Below are positions 1 to 5,275 of a stretch of 5,275 nucleotides of DNA, one piece after another (positions within the stretch are counted from its first letter, which is position 1; the number at the start of each line of letters is the position of its first letter). Origin of the DNA: an uncultured Microcoleaceae cyanobacterium (GTDB lineage Bacteria; Cyanobacteriota; Cyanobacteriia; Cyanobacteriales; Microcoleaceae); NCBI GenBank assembly GCA_938083405.1, contig CALKCV010000408.1, positions 1 through 5,275 on the forward strand. Reading direction: 5' to 3'. Under the pieces are notes generated by a model. The model was given only the letters and a program-made list of their open reading frames with translations, had not been told where the DNA came from and did not search any database. Both the position numbers and the translations under genes were made by a program.

Positions 1-22
1 TAAGTACGGAAGAGCCAAAAAT

Positions 23-125
23 AATTACCCAATTCCCTAATTTCCAATTAATTACCCATGTAAAAAGTGTAAGCTGCGCTTCGTCGCACCCTACCCTTTA
101 AGGGGGAGAAAATACCAATTACCCA
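23..125. repeat. Three dispersed AATTACCCA direct repeats
   Basis: The nonamer AATTACCCA occurs at 23-31, 50-58 and 117-125. The last two copies have similar flanks (CCAATTAATTACCCAT at 44-59 and CCAATTACCCAT at 115-126), and a related AATTCCC follows the first copy. Degenerate ATTACCCA-type repeats are common in cyanobacterial intergenic DNA (general knowledge). The function is unknown, and they need not be regulatory. Confidence 0.6.
69..94. repeat. Imperfect hairpin repeat of the GTAGGGTGCG type
   Basis: Arms GTAAGCTGCG (69-78) and CGCACCCTAC (85-94) pair at 8 of 10 positions around the loop CTTCGT. The right arm reads GTAGGGTGCG on the minus strand, which resembles a widespread intergenic palindrome of cyanobacteria; that family assignment is from memory and not verified. 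The element lies just before the RND start and could be a degenerate non-autonomous repeat. Confidence 0.45.
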
Positions 126-133
126 TTCTAAAA

Positions 134-3100
134 ATGTCAAAACTATTCTACCGCAACGTCAGATTATTAATCCTAACCCTAATCCTAATCTTCGTCTGGG
201 GCGTTTCCTCTTATATCAATCTCCCCAGATTAGAAGACCCCGAATTAGTTTCTCGATTCGCCTTAGTTAAAACATTCTTACCAGGAGCAACCGCCGAACG
301 AGTCGAAGCCCTCGTCACTGATAAAATCGAAGAAAAGCTCTCAGAAATCGAAGAAATAAATCTCTACGAATCAACCTCCAGGGCAGGAAGTTCAGTCATC
401 TCCATCGAACTATTAGACAGTATCCAAGCTGATGAAACAAACGTCATCTGGACGGAAATTCGGAACAAAATTGACGAAGCCAAATTAGAATTTCCCGAAG
501 GTGCTAGCGAACCGGAATTAGAAAACATTGAAGTAAAAGCCTACGCCCTAATTGCAGCCTTAACTTGGGAGCAAAACGACGAACCAAATTATGCCATTCT
601 CAATCGAGTAGCCGAATCCTTAGAAGACCGAATAAAAGCAATGGGCGGCACCGAAAAAACCGAAATAATCGGCAAACCCGATGAAGAAATCGTCGTCGAA
701 ATTAATCCAGTGGAGCTCAGCGTCCTCGGTTTAACCGCCCAAGATTTATCGAGACAAATTGAACAAAGCGACGCCAAAACAAGCGCCGGTCAATTAAGGG
801 AATTCAACAACAATTTATCCCTAGAAATATCGGGAGAATTAGAGTCAACAGACCGGATCCGCCAAATTCCCATTAGCTACAGTAACGACAGTCAATTCGT
901 GCGTCTCGGAGATATCGCCAGAGTCCGCAAAGCCACCGTCGAACCAGTCACCAGTCTGGCAATAGTAAGCGACAAAAATGCAATTGTTTTAGGAGTTTAC
1001 GTTGACTCCAGTTTCCGACTAGATCGCTGGGCAAAAACCGCCCGCCAAACCATAGATGAATTTCGCCAACAGCTACCAAAAGGATTAAAACTATCCGTCA
1101 TTTTCGACCAAAGCAGCTACGTCGAAGCCAGACTGGGCAGCCTAATTCTCAACCTACTACTCGGAGGAATTTTAGTCTTTGGCGTCACCCTATTTATGAT
1201 GGGTTGGCAGTCAGCTACCATCGTCGGTTTAGCCTTGCCCCTATCCATATTAATGGTATTAGGTTTAATGGGATTTCTGGGCATTCCCCTCCATCAAATG
1301 TCCATCACCGGCTTAATTGTCGCTTTGGGAATTCTCATCGACACCGCTATCGTCATGGTGGATGAAATTACCCAACATCTCAACCGAGGGGTTCCCCCAG
1401 AACAAGCGATCGCGCGGAGCGTAGGCTATCTAGGCGTTCCCCTCCTGAGTTCCACTATCACCACCATTCTAGCCTTCATGCCCATCGTCCTCCTCCCCGG
1501 GCCCGCAGGGGAGTTCGTGGGAACCATCGCCGTCAACGTGATTTTAGCCATTTCCTCCTCCTTCTTCCTCGCTCTAACCGTCATCCCCGCCCTAGCAGCA
1601 AGGTTGCATCGCCGTTCCCCAGAGGCTTTGTCCTTAAGAAACCGGGTTTCTGAGCGTTGGTGGCAAATAGGGTTTTCTAACTCTTGGCTGACGCGGGGCT
1701 ATCGCAAAACTATAAACTTCACCACCGCCCAACCAGTTTTAGGAATCATCTTAGCCCTGATGCTGCCTCTGGTAGGCTTCATCCAAGCGGGAACCTTAGA
1801 ACAACAATTCTTCCCCGCCGCCGATCGCGATCAACTGCAGATCGAATTTGAACTGCCGCCCTCAGTTTCCATCGCCAAAACCGAATCTATAGTTCGAGAG
1901 GCGAGAGAACAACTAATCGCATTCCCAGAAATAACAGACGTTCACTGGTTCGTCGGCGAAAACGCTCCCAGGTTCTACTACAACCTGGCCCAAGGGCGAT
2001 CGCAAGATGCAAATTACGCCCAAGCATTAATACAACTGGACACCCTCTCCTCCGCCGAACTCGCTCGAACCATACAAGCCCAGATGGATGCAGCCTTTCC
2101 CGAGGTCCGAGTATTAGTGCGACAGTTAGAACAAGGCCCGCCCTTCGACGCCCCGATAGAAATGCGACTCTACGGTTCCGACCTCGATGGCCTCCGGGAA
2201 TTAGGGGAACAAATCAGAGGCATCCTGGCAAGCGTAAGCGACGTCACCCACACCCGCGCCGATCTCAGCGAAGTTTTACCCCAATTAAAAGTGCGAGTGG
2301 ATGAAGAGCAAGCGAGATTAGCAGGACTCGACAATCGCAGTATCGCCCAACAGTTAAATACCGCTCTCGAAGGTATTCGAGGCGGTTCGGTATTGGAGTC
2401 AACGGAAGAGTTACCAGTGCGAGTGCGGCTGTCGAACCTTCAACGGGGGAATTTAGAAGATATTGCCTCCTTATATCTATTGCCCGTCGCATCCAGTTTG
2501 GAGAACGGAAATTCTAACAGGGCGAATTTGGTTCCTCTTTCTGCCTTGGCAGAAGTAGAGTTAACGGCCCAATTGGCGAAGATTAACCGCCGCAACGGGC
2601 AGCGAGTTAATACCGTTCAAGGTTTTATCAGTGCCGGCGTTCTGCCTGCAACGGTTTTGGAACGGTTCGAGCAAAAGTTAGAAGCCAGCAATTTCCAACC
2701 CCCTGCAGGTTACAGGGTTGACTTTGGCGGCGAGGCAGAGGAAAGGGGTAATGCTGTGGGCAACTTGTTTTCAACGGTGGGGGTGCTGGCAGTTCTAATG
2801 GTAGCGACTCTGGTATTGTCCCTTGCTTCTTTCCAGTTGGCTGCTTTAATTGGTGTCGTGGCGATCGCTTCCGTTGGTTTGGGGTTGTTTTCCGTCGGGA
2901 TTTTTGGTTATCCCTTTGGTTTTAACCCCATTATCGGTACTATTGGTTTGGTGGGAGTGGCGATTAACGATTCCATCGTGGTTTTGGCCGCTTTGCTGGA
3001 CAACCCCGCCGCTCGTATGGGCGACCGGCAAGCGATACGATCTGTAGTGATGCACTCAACTCGTCACGTTGTGACTACCACTTTGACCACGATGATAGGT

Positions 3101-3253
3101 TTCGTACCGTTGTTTTTAGGTGGGGGTGACTTTTGGCCGCCTTTGGCAGTAGCGATCGCTGGCGGCGTCGGCGGAGCGACATTATTAGCCCTTTATTTAA
3201 TTCCTTCTGCCTATGTGTTGCTAACCAGAGGTCGCCAGAAGGCAGAGATTTAA
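134..3253 (+). CDS. RND-family efflux transporter permease (AcrB/CusA superfamily)
   Basis: This is a proton-driven inner-membrane pump subunit, normally a trimer working with a periplasmic adaptor and an outer-membrane channel. The 1039 residues match the family's usual length (AcrB has 1049). The two-fold RND layout is visible: TM1 at about 9-28, a periplasmic porter domain at about 30-335, TM2-TM6 at about 336-487, a cytoplasmic loop with an amphipathic segment (about 490-530), TM7 at about 533-553, a second porter domain at about 555-870, and TM8-TM12 at about 874-1030. In TM4 the sequence LIDTAIVMVDE keeps the first Asp of the AcrB pair (D403) but has Thr at the second. In TM10 GVAINDSIVV puts Asn-Asp (945-946) where AcrB has Lys-Asn. 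Similar variants occur in other RND pumps, so it is probably active. The substrate cannot be predicted. The ATG at 134 gives a normal N-terminus (MSKLFYRNVRLLIL) but has no clear ribosome binding site. No adaptor gene is in the window; one may lie upstream. Confidence 0.95.
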   Translation: MSKLFYRNVRLLILTLILIFVWGVSSYINLPRLEDPELVSRFALVKTFLPGATAERVEALVTDKIEEKLSEIEEINLYESTSRAGSSVISIELLDSIQADETNVIWTEIRNKIDEAKLEFPEGASEPELENIEVKAYALIAALTWEQNDEPNYAILNRVAESLEDRIKAMGGTEKTEIIGKPDEEIVVEINPVELSVLGLTAQDLSRQIEQSDAKTSAGQLREFNNNLSLEISGELESTDRIRQIPISYSNDSQFVRLGDIARVRKATVEPVTSLAIVSDKNAIVLGVYVDSSFRLDRWAKTARQTIDEFRQQLPKGLKLSVIFDQSSYVEARLGSLILNLLLGGILVFGVTLFMMGWQSATIVGLALPLSILMVLGLMGFLGIPLHQMSITGLIVALGILIDTAIVMVDEITQHLNRGVPPEQAIARSVGYLGVPLLSSTITTILAFMPIVLLPGPAGEFVGTIAVNVILAISSSFFLALTVIPALAARLHRRSPEALSLRNRVSERWWQIGFSNSWLTRGYRKTINFTTAQPVLGIILALMLPLVGFIQAGTLEQQFFPAADRDQLQIEFELPPSVSIAKTESIVREAREQLIAFPEITDVHWFVGENAPRFYYNLAQGRSQDANYAQALIQLDTLSSAELARTIQAQMDAAFPEVRVLVRQLEQGPPFDAPIEMRLYGSDLDGLRELGEQIRGILASVSDVTHTRADLSEVLPQLKVRVDEEQARLAGLDNRSIAQQLNTALEGIRGGSVLESTEELPVRVRLSNLQRGNLEDIASLYLLPVASSLENGNSNRANLVPLSALAEVELTAQLAKINRRNGQRVNTVQGFISAGVLPATVLERFEQKLEASNFQPPAGYRVDFGGEAEERGNAVGNLFSTVGVLAVLMVATLVLSLASFQLAALIGVVAIASVGLGLFSVGIFGYPFGFNPIIGTIGLVGVAINDSIVVLAALLDNPAARMGDRQAIRSVVMHSTRHVVTTTLTTMIGFVPLFLGGGDFWPPLAVAIAGGVGGATLLALYLIPSAYVLLTRGRQKAEI
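1406..3159. repeat. HIP1 octamers GCGATCGC (four copies)
   Basis: Exact GCGATCGC occurs at 1406-1413, 1996-2003, 2861-2868 and 3152-3159, all within the RND gene. HIP1 is the highly over-represented palindrome of many cyanobacterial genomes, so the sites support the taxonomic assignment. purF has only near matches (GCGATCGG at about 3851 and 4050). Confidence 0.9.
1637..1651. repeat. Interrupted palindrome AGAAACC-G-GGTTTCT inside the RND gene
   Basis: Two perfect 7-bp arms flank one G. The element is in frame and encodes Arg-Asn-Arg-Val-Ser (residues 502-506) in the cytoplasmic loop between TM6 and TM7, a region that tolerates length change in RND proteins. A related core AAACCGGGTT recurs in the spacer at 3313-3322. 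The sequence resembles a short repeat that I recall as abundant in filamentous cyanobacteria; this has not been verified. Confidence 0.6.
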
Positions 3254-3258
3254 ACTTA

Positions 3259-3293
3259 AGAAAGGGCGGTTTTAATCAAAAACCGCCCTTTCT
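3259..3293 (+). terminator. Probable intrinsic terminator of the RND gene
   Basis: A perfect 15-bp stem (3259-3273 pairing with 3279-3293) with the 5-nt loop AATCA begins five bases after the stop codon. The stem core is GGGCGG/CCGCCC flanked by A and T runs. No long U-tract follows; the T residues are mostly inside the stem, as in many cyanobacterial terminators. The symmetry would allow function on both strands. Separation of the two genes into different transcripts is inferred from it. Confidence 0.75.
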
Positions 3294-3424
3294 GGGCTGC
3301 TAAAAAATTAAAAAACCGGGTTGCCCGGACAATACCTTCGCCTCAAAGGTGACGCGCTGCCATTGTTAATTGTCGAGCCAAATAAAATATTAGCCGTACT
3401 TATCGCAATTATCAAAAAATAGTG

Positions 3425-3453
3425 TTTAGAAAATAGAAAACTTAAAATAGAAT
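3425..3453 (+). promoter_or_regulatory. Candidate sigma70-type promoter for purF
   Basis: TTTAGA (3425-3430) is followed after 17 bp by TAGAAT (3448-3453), matching 4/6 and 5/6 of the -35 and -10 consensus. An overlapping TAAAAT (3443-3448) is an alternative -10. Transcription would start near 3460, leaving a leader of about 95 nt that contains the palindromes described below. The region is AT-rich, so such matches can arise by chance. Confidence 0.35.
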
Positions 3454-3476
3454 CAATACAGAGGATTAATGCGTTA

Positions 3477-3511
3477 CCTTAATAGTAGGGATCGTTAAGA
3501 AAATATTAAGG
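3477..3511. repeat. 8-bp inverted repeat in the purF leader
   Basis: CCTTAATA (3477-3484) is the exact reverse complement of TATTAAGG (3504-3511), with a 19-nt spacer. It could form a leader stem or be a protein-binding site. It abuts the GGTCTCAGACC palindrome. There is no independent evidence of function. Confidence 0.35.
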
Positions 3512-3521
3512 GTCTCAGACC
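3511..3521. promoter_or_regulatory. Palindrome GGTCT-C-AGACC upstream of purF
   Basis: This is an 11-bp odd palindrome with perfect 5-bp arms, 35 bp before the first purF ATG. It may be an operator half-site pair or a small RNA stem near the translation start. The one-base centre is too small for an RNA loop unless inner pairs open, which favours a DNA-level role if it is functional. It does not match an operator that I can name. Confidence 0.3.
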
Positions 3522-3556
3522 TCGGGGCCAACTTTTAACCAATCTAAATAAAATAG

Positions 3557-5056
3557 ATGCCATTAACCGACCATCCAGAACAGGAGTCAAACCTGACTAT
3601 GACTAACAACCCTTCTGAGCGACAACTCCCAGACAAACCAGAAGAAGCCTGCGGCGTGTTTGGCGTTTATGCCCCGGGCAAAAAAGTAGCAAAACTAGCC
3701 TACTTTGGCCTCTTCGCCCTCCAACATCGAGGCCAAGAATCCGCAGGCATCGCCACCTTCGACGGGGAAAAAATGCACCTCCACAAAGACATGGGCCTCG
3801 TTTCCCAAGTGTTCAGCGAGTCCACCCTCAGAGAACTTCCGGGCCACATAGCGATCGGTCATAACCGTTATTCCACCACCGGTTCGAGTCGAATAGTCAA
3901 CGCCCAACCTGCCGCTGTCGAAACCCGCTTAGGTCAGCTAGCTCTAGCGCATAACGGCAACCTAGTCAACACGGCCGAACTGCGGCAAGAGTTAACTAAG
4001 CGCAACTGCGACTTTGCCAGTAGCACCGACTCGGAGATGATTGCCCTAGCGATCGGCACGGAAGTCGATAAAGGAAAAGACTGGTTAGAAGCCTGCATCA
4101 GCGCCTTTCACCTCTGCAAAGGCGCTTTTAGTTTAACCATCGCCACCCCGGCAGGAGTAATGGGAGTGCGAGACCCCCACGGAGTACGCCCCTTAGTCAT
4201 AGGTTTGCTCGATACCAACCCCAACAGGTACGTTCTGGCATCGGAAACCTGCGCCCTCGACATCATCGGTGCGGAATATCTGCGAGATGTGGAACCAGGA
4301 GAGTTAGTCTGGATTACAGAAGAAGGTATGGCATCTTTCCACTGGAGTCAGAAACCGCAGCGCAAACTCTGCGTTTTTGAAATGATCTACTTCGGGCGAC
4401 CCGACAGCATCATGGAAGGCAGCACTTTATACAACTATCGGATGAGGATCGGTCGGGTTTTAGCCGCAGAGTCGCCGATCAATGCAGATATGGTAATCGG
4501 CGTTCCCGACTCTGGCATTCCCGCTGCCATTGGTTTTTCCCAAGTATCGGGGATTCCTTATGCTGAGGGATTGATTAAAAATCGTTATGTAGGCAGGACT
4601 TTTATCCAACCGACTCAACACATGAGGGAATCCGGGATCCGCATGAAGTTAAACCCGCTTAAGGATGTGTTGGATGGCAAGCGAGTCATTATGGTTGATG
4701 ATTCGATCGTTCGCGGTACTACGAGTAGAAAAATTGTTAAAGCTTTACGGGATGCGGGGGCTGCAGAAGTTCACATGAGGATTTCGTCTCCACCCGTTAC
4801 GCACCCTTGTTTTTATGGAATAGATACTGACAATCAAGACCAATTAATTGCTGCTACGAAGTCTGTAGAGGAGATTGGCAAACAAATAGGCGTTGATTCT
4901 TTGGCTTATTTGAGTTGGGATGGAATGTTGAAAGCTACTGGAGAAAATACTGAGACTTTTTGTTCGGCTTGTTTTACTGGGGATTATCCTATTGCTATAC
5001 CGGAAGATGTGAAGCGTTCTAAGTTAATTTTAGAAACTCCTGTTGCAGTGTCATAG
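3557..5056 (+). CDS. purF: Amidophosphoribosyltransferase (glutamine PRPP amidotransferase), Fe-S type
   Basis: PurF makes 5-phosphoribosylamine from PRPP and glutamine, the committed step of de novo purine synthesis, in the cytosol. The N-terminal Ntn glutaminase domain (about 32-270) starts at nucleophile Cys32 in EEACGVFGVY, so a propeptide of up to 31 residues must be removed. Visible glutamine-site residues are R104 (GHNRYSTTG), N133-G134 (AHNGNL) and D158 (SSTDSE). The phosphoribosyltransferase domain carries the PRPP motif VIMVDDSIVRGTT (377-389). Cys272, Cys418, Cys469 and Cys472 align with the four [4Fe-4S] ligands of the Bacillus subtilis enzyme, so this is the cluster-containing class. 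The length of 499 residues is normal. The start is uncertain: ATG 3557 lacks a Shine-Dalgarno sequence, whereas ATG 3599 (Met15) has AGGAG upstream; either leaves a propeptide. No other pur gene is in the window. Purine feedback inhibition is typical of the family. Confidence 0.98.
   Translation: MPLTDHPEQESNLTMTNNPSERQLPDKPEEACGVFGVYAPGKKVAKLAYFGLFALQHRGQESAGIATFDGEKMHLHKDMGLVSQVFSESTLRELPGHIAIGHNRYSTTGSSRIVNAQPAAVETRLGQLALAHNGNLVNTAELRQELTKRNCDFASSTDSEMIALAIGTEVDKGKDWLEACISAFHLCKGAFSLTIATPAGVMGVRDPHGVRPLVIGLLDTNPNRYVLASETCALDIIGAEYLRDVEPGELVWITEEGMASFHWSQKPQRKLCVFEMIYFGRPDSIMEGSTLYNYRMRIGRVLAAESPINADMVIGVPDSGIPAAIGFSQVSGIPYAEGLIKNRYVGRTFIQPTQHMRESGIRMKLNPLKDVLDGKRVIMVDDSIVRGTTSRKIVKALRDAGAAEVHMRISSPPVTHPCFYGIDTDNQDQLIAATKSVEEIGKQIGVDSLAYLSWDGMLKATGENTETFCSACFTGDYPIAIPEDVKRSKLILETPVAVS
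3582..3586 (+). promoter_or_regulatory. Shine-Dalgarno-like AGGAG before the internal purF ATG
   Basis: AGGAG lies 12 nt before the ATG at 3599 (Met15), somewhat long spacing. The upstream ATG at 3557 has only AT-rich sequence before it. If Met15 is the true start, the propeptide before Cys32 is 17 residues rather than 31. Cyanobacterial genes often lack Shine-Dalgarno sequences, so this does not settle the start. Confidence 0.35.
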
Positions 5057-5147
5057 TTTTAGGTGTCCGTCGCGCATCTAATCTATTTTCCGTAGAAGTA
5101 GTAGCACGTCCTGGCTAAAAGTGTGGGTAAACTTCGTTGGCGATCTT

Positions 5148-5201
5148 GTAGTAATCGCAAAGCGCGATTTATAGATATCAATCGCGCTTTGCGATTACTA
5201 C
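5148..5201. repeat. 22-bp perfect inverted repeat (REP/MITE-like nested palindrome)
   Basis: The left arm 5148-5169 and right arm 5180-5201 are exact reverse complements over 22 bp with a 10-nt spacer. The centre adds three more pairs after one mismatch. Each arm is itself an interrupted palindrome: AATCGC at 5153-5158 pairs with GCGATT at 5164-5169, and the same pair recurs at 5180-5185 and 5191-5196. The outer ends are GTAGT and ACTAC, with ACTACGAAC on the right. It could be a non-autonomous palindromic repeat, a transcription end for purF, or both. Confidence 0.8.
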
Positions 5202-5216
5202 GAACGCGGACGTTCG
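5201..5216. repeat. Small hairpin CGAACG-CGGA-CGTTCG
   Basis: Perfect 6-bp arms (5201-5206 and 5211-5216) surround a 4-nt loop and share one base with the right end of the large inverted repeat. CGTTCGTTCGCG continues to 5222. The GC-rich composition differs from the purF 3' end and suggests a second repeat unit joined to the first. Confidence 0.5.
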
Positions 5217-5275
5217 TTCGCGACACCCCCCGCCCCCAGATATCATGGACGAATCAAAGCTCGCATTCTGCCATC

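Larger units (their letters stand above)
1..133. other. Repeat-rich spacer upstream of the RND gene
   Basis: No coding region is supported here. The segment contains three short AATTACCCA copies, an imperfect hairpin (69-94) and a small palindrome CCCTT-T-AAGGG (94-104). I could not identify a convincing -35/-10 pair, so the RND gene may be expressed from a promoter, or as part of an operon, starting before the window. The purine-rich GGGGGAGA at 102-109 lies about 24 nt from the ATG, too far to be an ordinary Shine-Dalgarno sequence. Confidence 0.6.
3254..3556. other. Spacer between the RND gene and purF
   Basis: This 303-bp stretch has no supported gene; the ATG at 3469 opens only five codons. 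It holds the terminator hairpin (3259-3293), a small hairpin CCGGG-TTG-CCCGG (3316-3328) within an AAACCGGGTT-like repeat remnant, a weak ACCTT/AAGGT pair (3334-3350), an AT-rich region with a possible promoter (3425-3453), and two palindromic elements (3477-3511 and 3511-3521) that would fall in the purF leader. Confidence 0.7.
5057..5275. other. Non-coding region downstream of purF
   Basis: No gene is supported. No classical hairpin plus T-tract follows the purF stop at 5056; the first strong structure is the inverted repeat at 5148-5201, which might also end transcription although no T-run follows it. An ATG at 5245 stays open for 10 codons to the window edge but has no ribosome binding site or recognisable product. 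On the minus strand, one frame from the edge reads as far as about 5167, with low-complexity Gly codons and repeat-derived sequence, and is unconvincing. Confidence 0.6.

Noticed and set aside
589..777. Minus-strand open frame of 62 codons inside the RND gene
   Set aside because: It is fully antisense to a well-supported transporter region, has no recognisable domain and is explained as a shadow frame.
2265..2492. Minus-strand open frame of 75 codons inside the RND gene
   Set aside because: It is antisense to the second porter domain, and its composition mirrors the opposite strand.
2846..3055. Overlapping plus- and minus-strand frames near the RND 3' end
   Set aside because: Both lie over conserved TM9-TM10 coding sequence and look like shadows, helped by the strong G/T bias there.
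1..3402. TAAGTACGG at 1-9 matching CCGTACTTA at 3394-3402, flanking the RND gene as inverted ends
   Set aside because: The match is only 9 bp, does not extend, has no target duplication or transposase, and the left copy sits at the window edge; chance is the simplest explanation.
3254..3556. Possible riboswitch, tRNA or CRISPR in the spacer before purF
   Set aside because: I saw no regularly spaced repeats, no tRNA cloverleaf and no purine or PRPP riboswitch core; only short palindromes are present.
3695..3907. Minus-strand open frame of 70 codons inside purF
   Set aside because: It is antisense to the conserved glutaminase domain and has no recognisable features.
5062..5227. GGTGTC (5062-5067) and GACACC (5222-5227) as possible terminal inverted repeats of a small element after purF
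   Set aside because: Only 6 bp pair perfectly and the extension needs a 4-base gap; no target-site duplication was seen.
5245..5275. ATG at 5245 as the start of a downstream gene
   Set aside because: Only 10 codons are visible, with no ribosome binding site and no recognisable protein start.

Overview
The window looks like chromosomal DNA from a cyanobacterium, probably a filamentous Oscillatoriales-type organism. The sequence-based reasons are four exact copies of the HIP1 octamer GCGATCGC (less than 0.1 expected by chance in 5.3 kb), a PurF protein of cyanobacterial/Bacillus type with a long N-terminal propeptide, and short palindromic repeats in the spacers that resemble families common in cyanobacterial genomes. 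The lineage below phylum is an inference.

Layout. Positions 1-133 are a repeat-rich spacer with no gene: three copies of AATTACCCA and an imperfect hairpin. Positions 134-3253 encode a complete 1039-residue RND-family inner-membrane efflux permease (AcrB/CusA superfamily). A perfect 15-bp hairpin directly after its stop codon is the probable terminator. Positions 3254-3556 are a spacer holding that terminator, small palindromes and a possible promoter. Positions 3557-5056 encode a complete amidophosphoribosyltransferase (PurF, 499 residues), the first committed enzyme of de novo purine synthesis, with the Ntn cysteine, PRPP motif and all four Fe-S cysteines present. Positions 5057-5275 hold no supported gene but carry a striking 22-bp perfect inverted repeat (5148-5201) followed by a second small hairpin.

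The two genes point the same way but appear to be separate transcription units, because a strong hairpin and about 300 bp lie between them. No functional link between efflux and purine synthesis is evident. The RND permease normally needs a periplasmic adaptor and an outer-membrane channel. Neither is in the window, although an adaptor gene could lie upstream of position 1.

I see no new defence, mobile or biosynthetic system here. The best leads are the nested palindrome after purF, a palindromic repeat that has become coding sequence inside the RND gene, and a shift in both genes from A/C-rich 5' halves to G/T-rich 3' ends.
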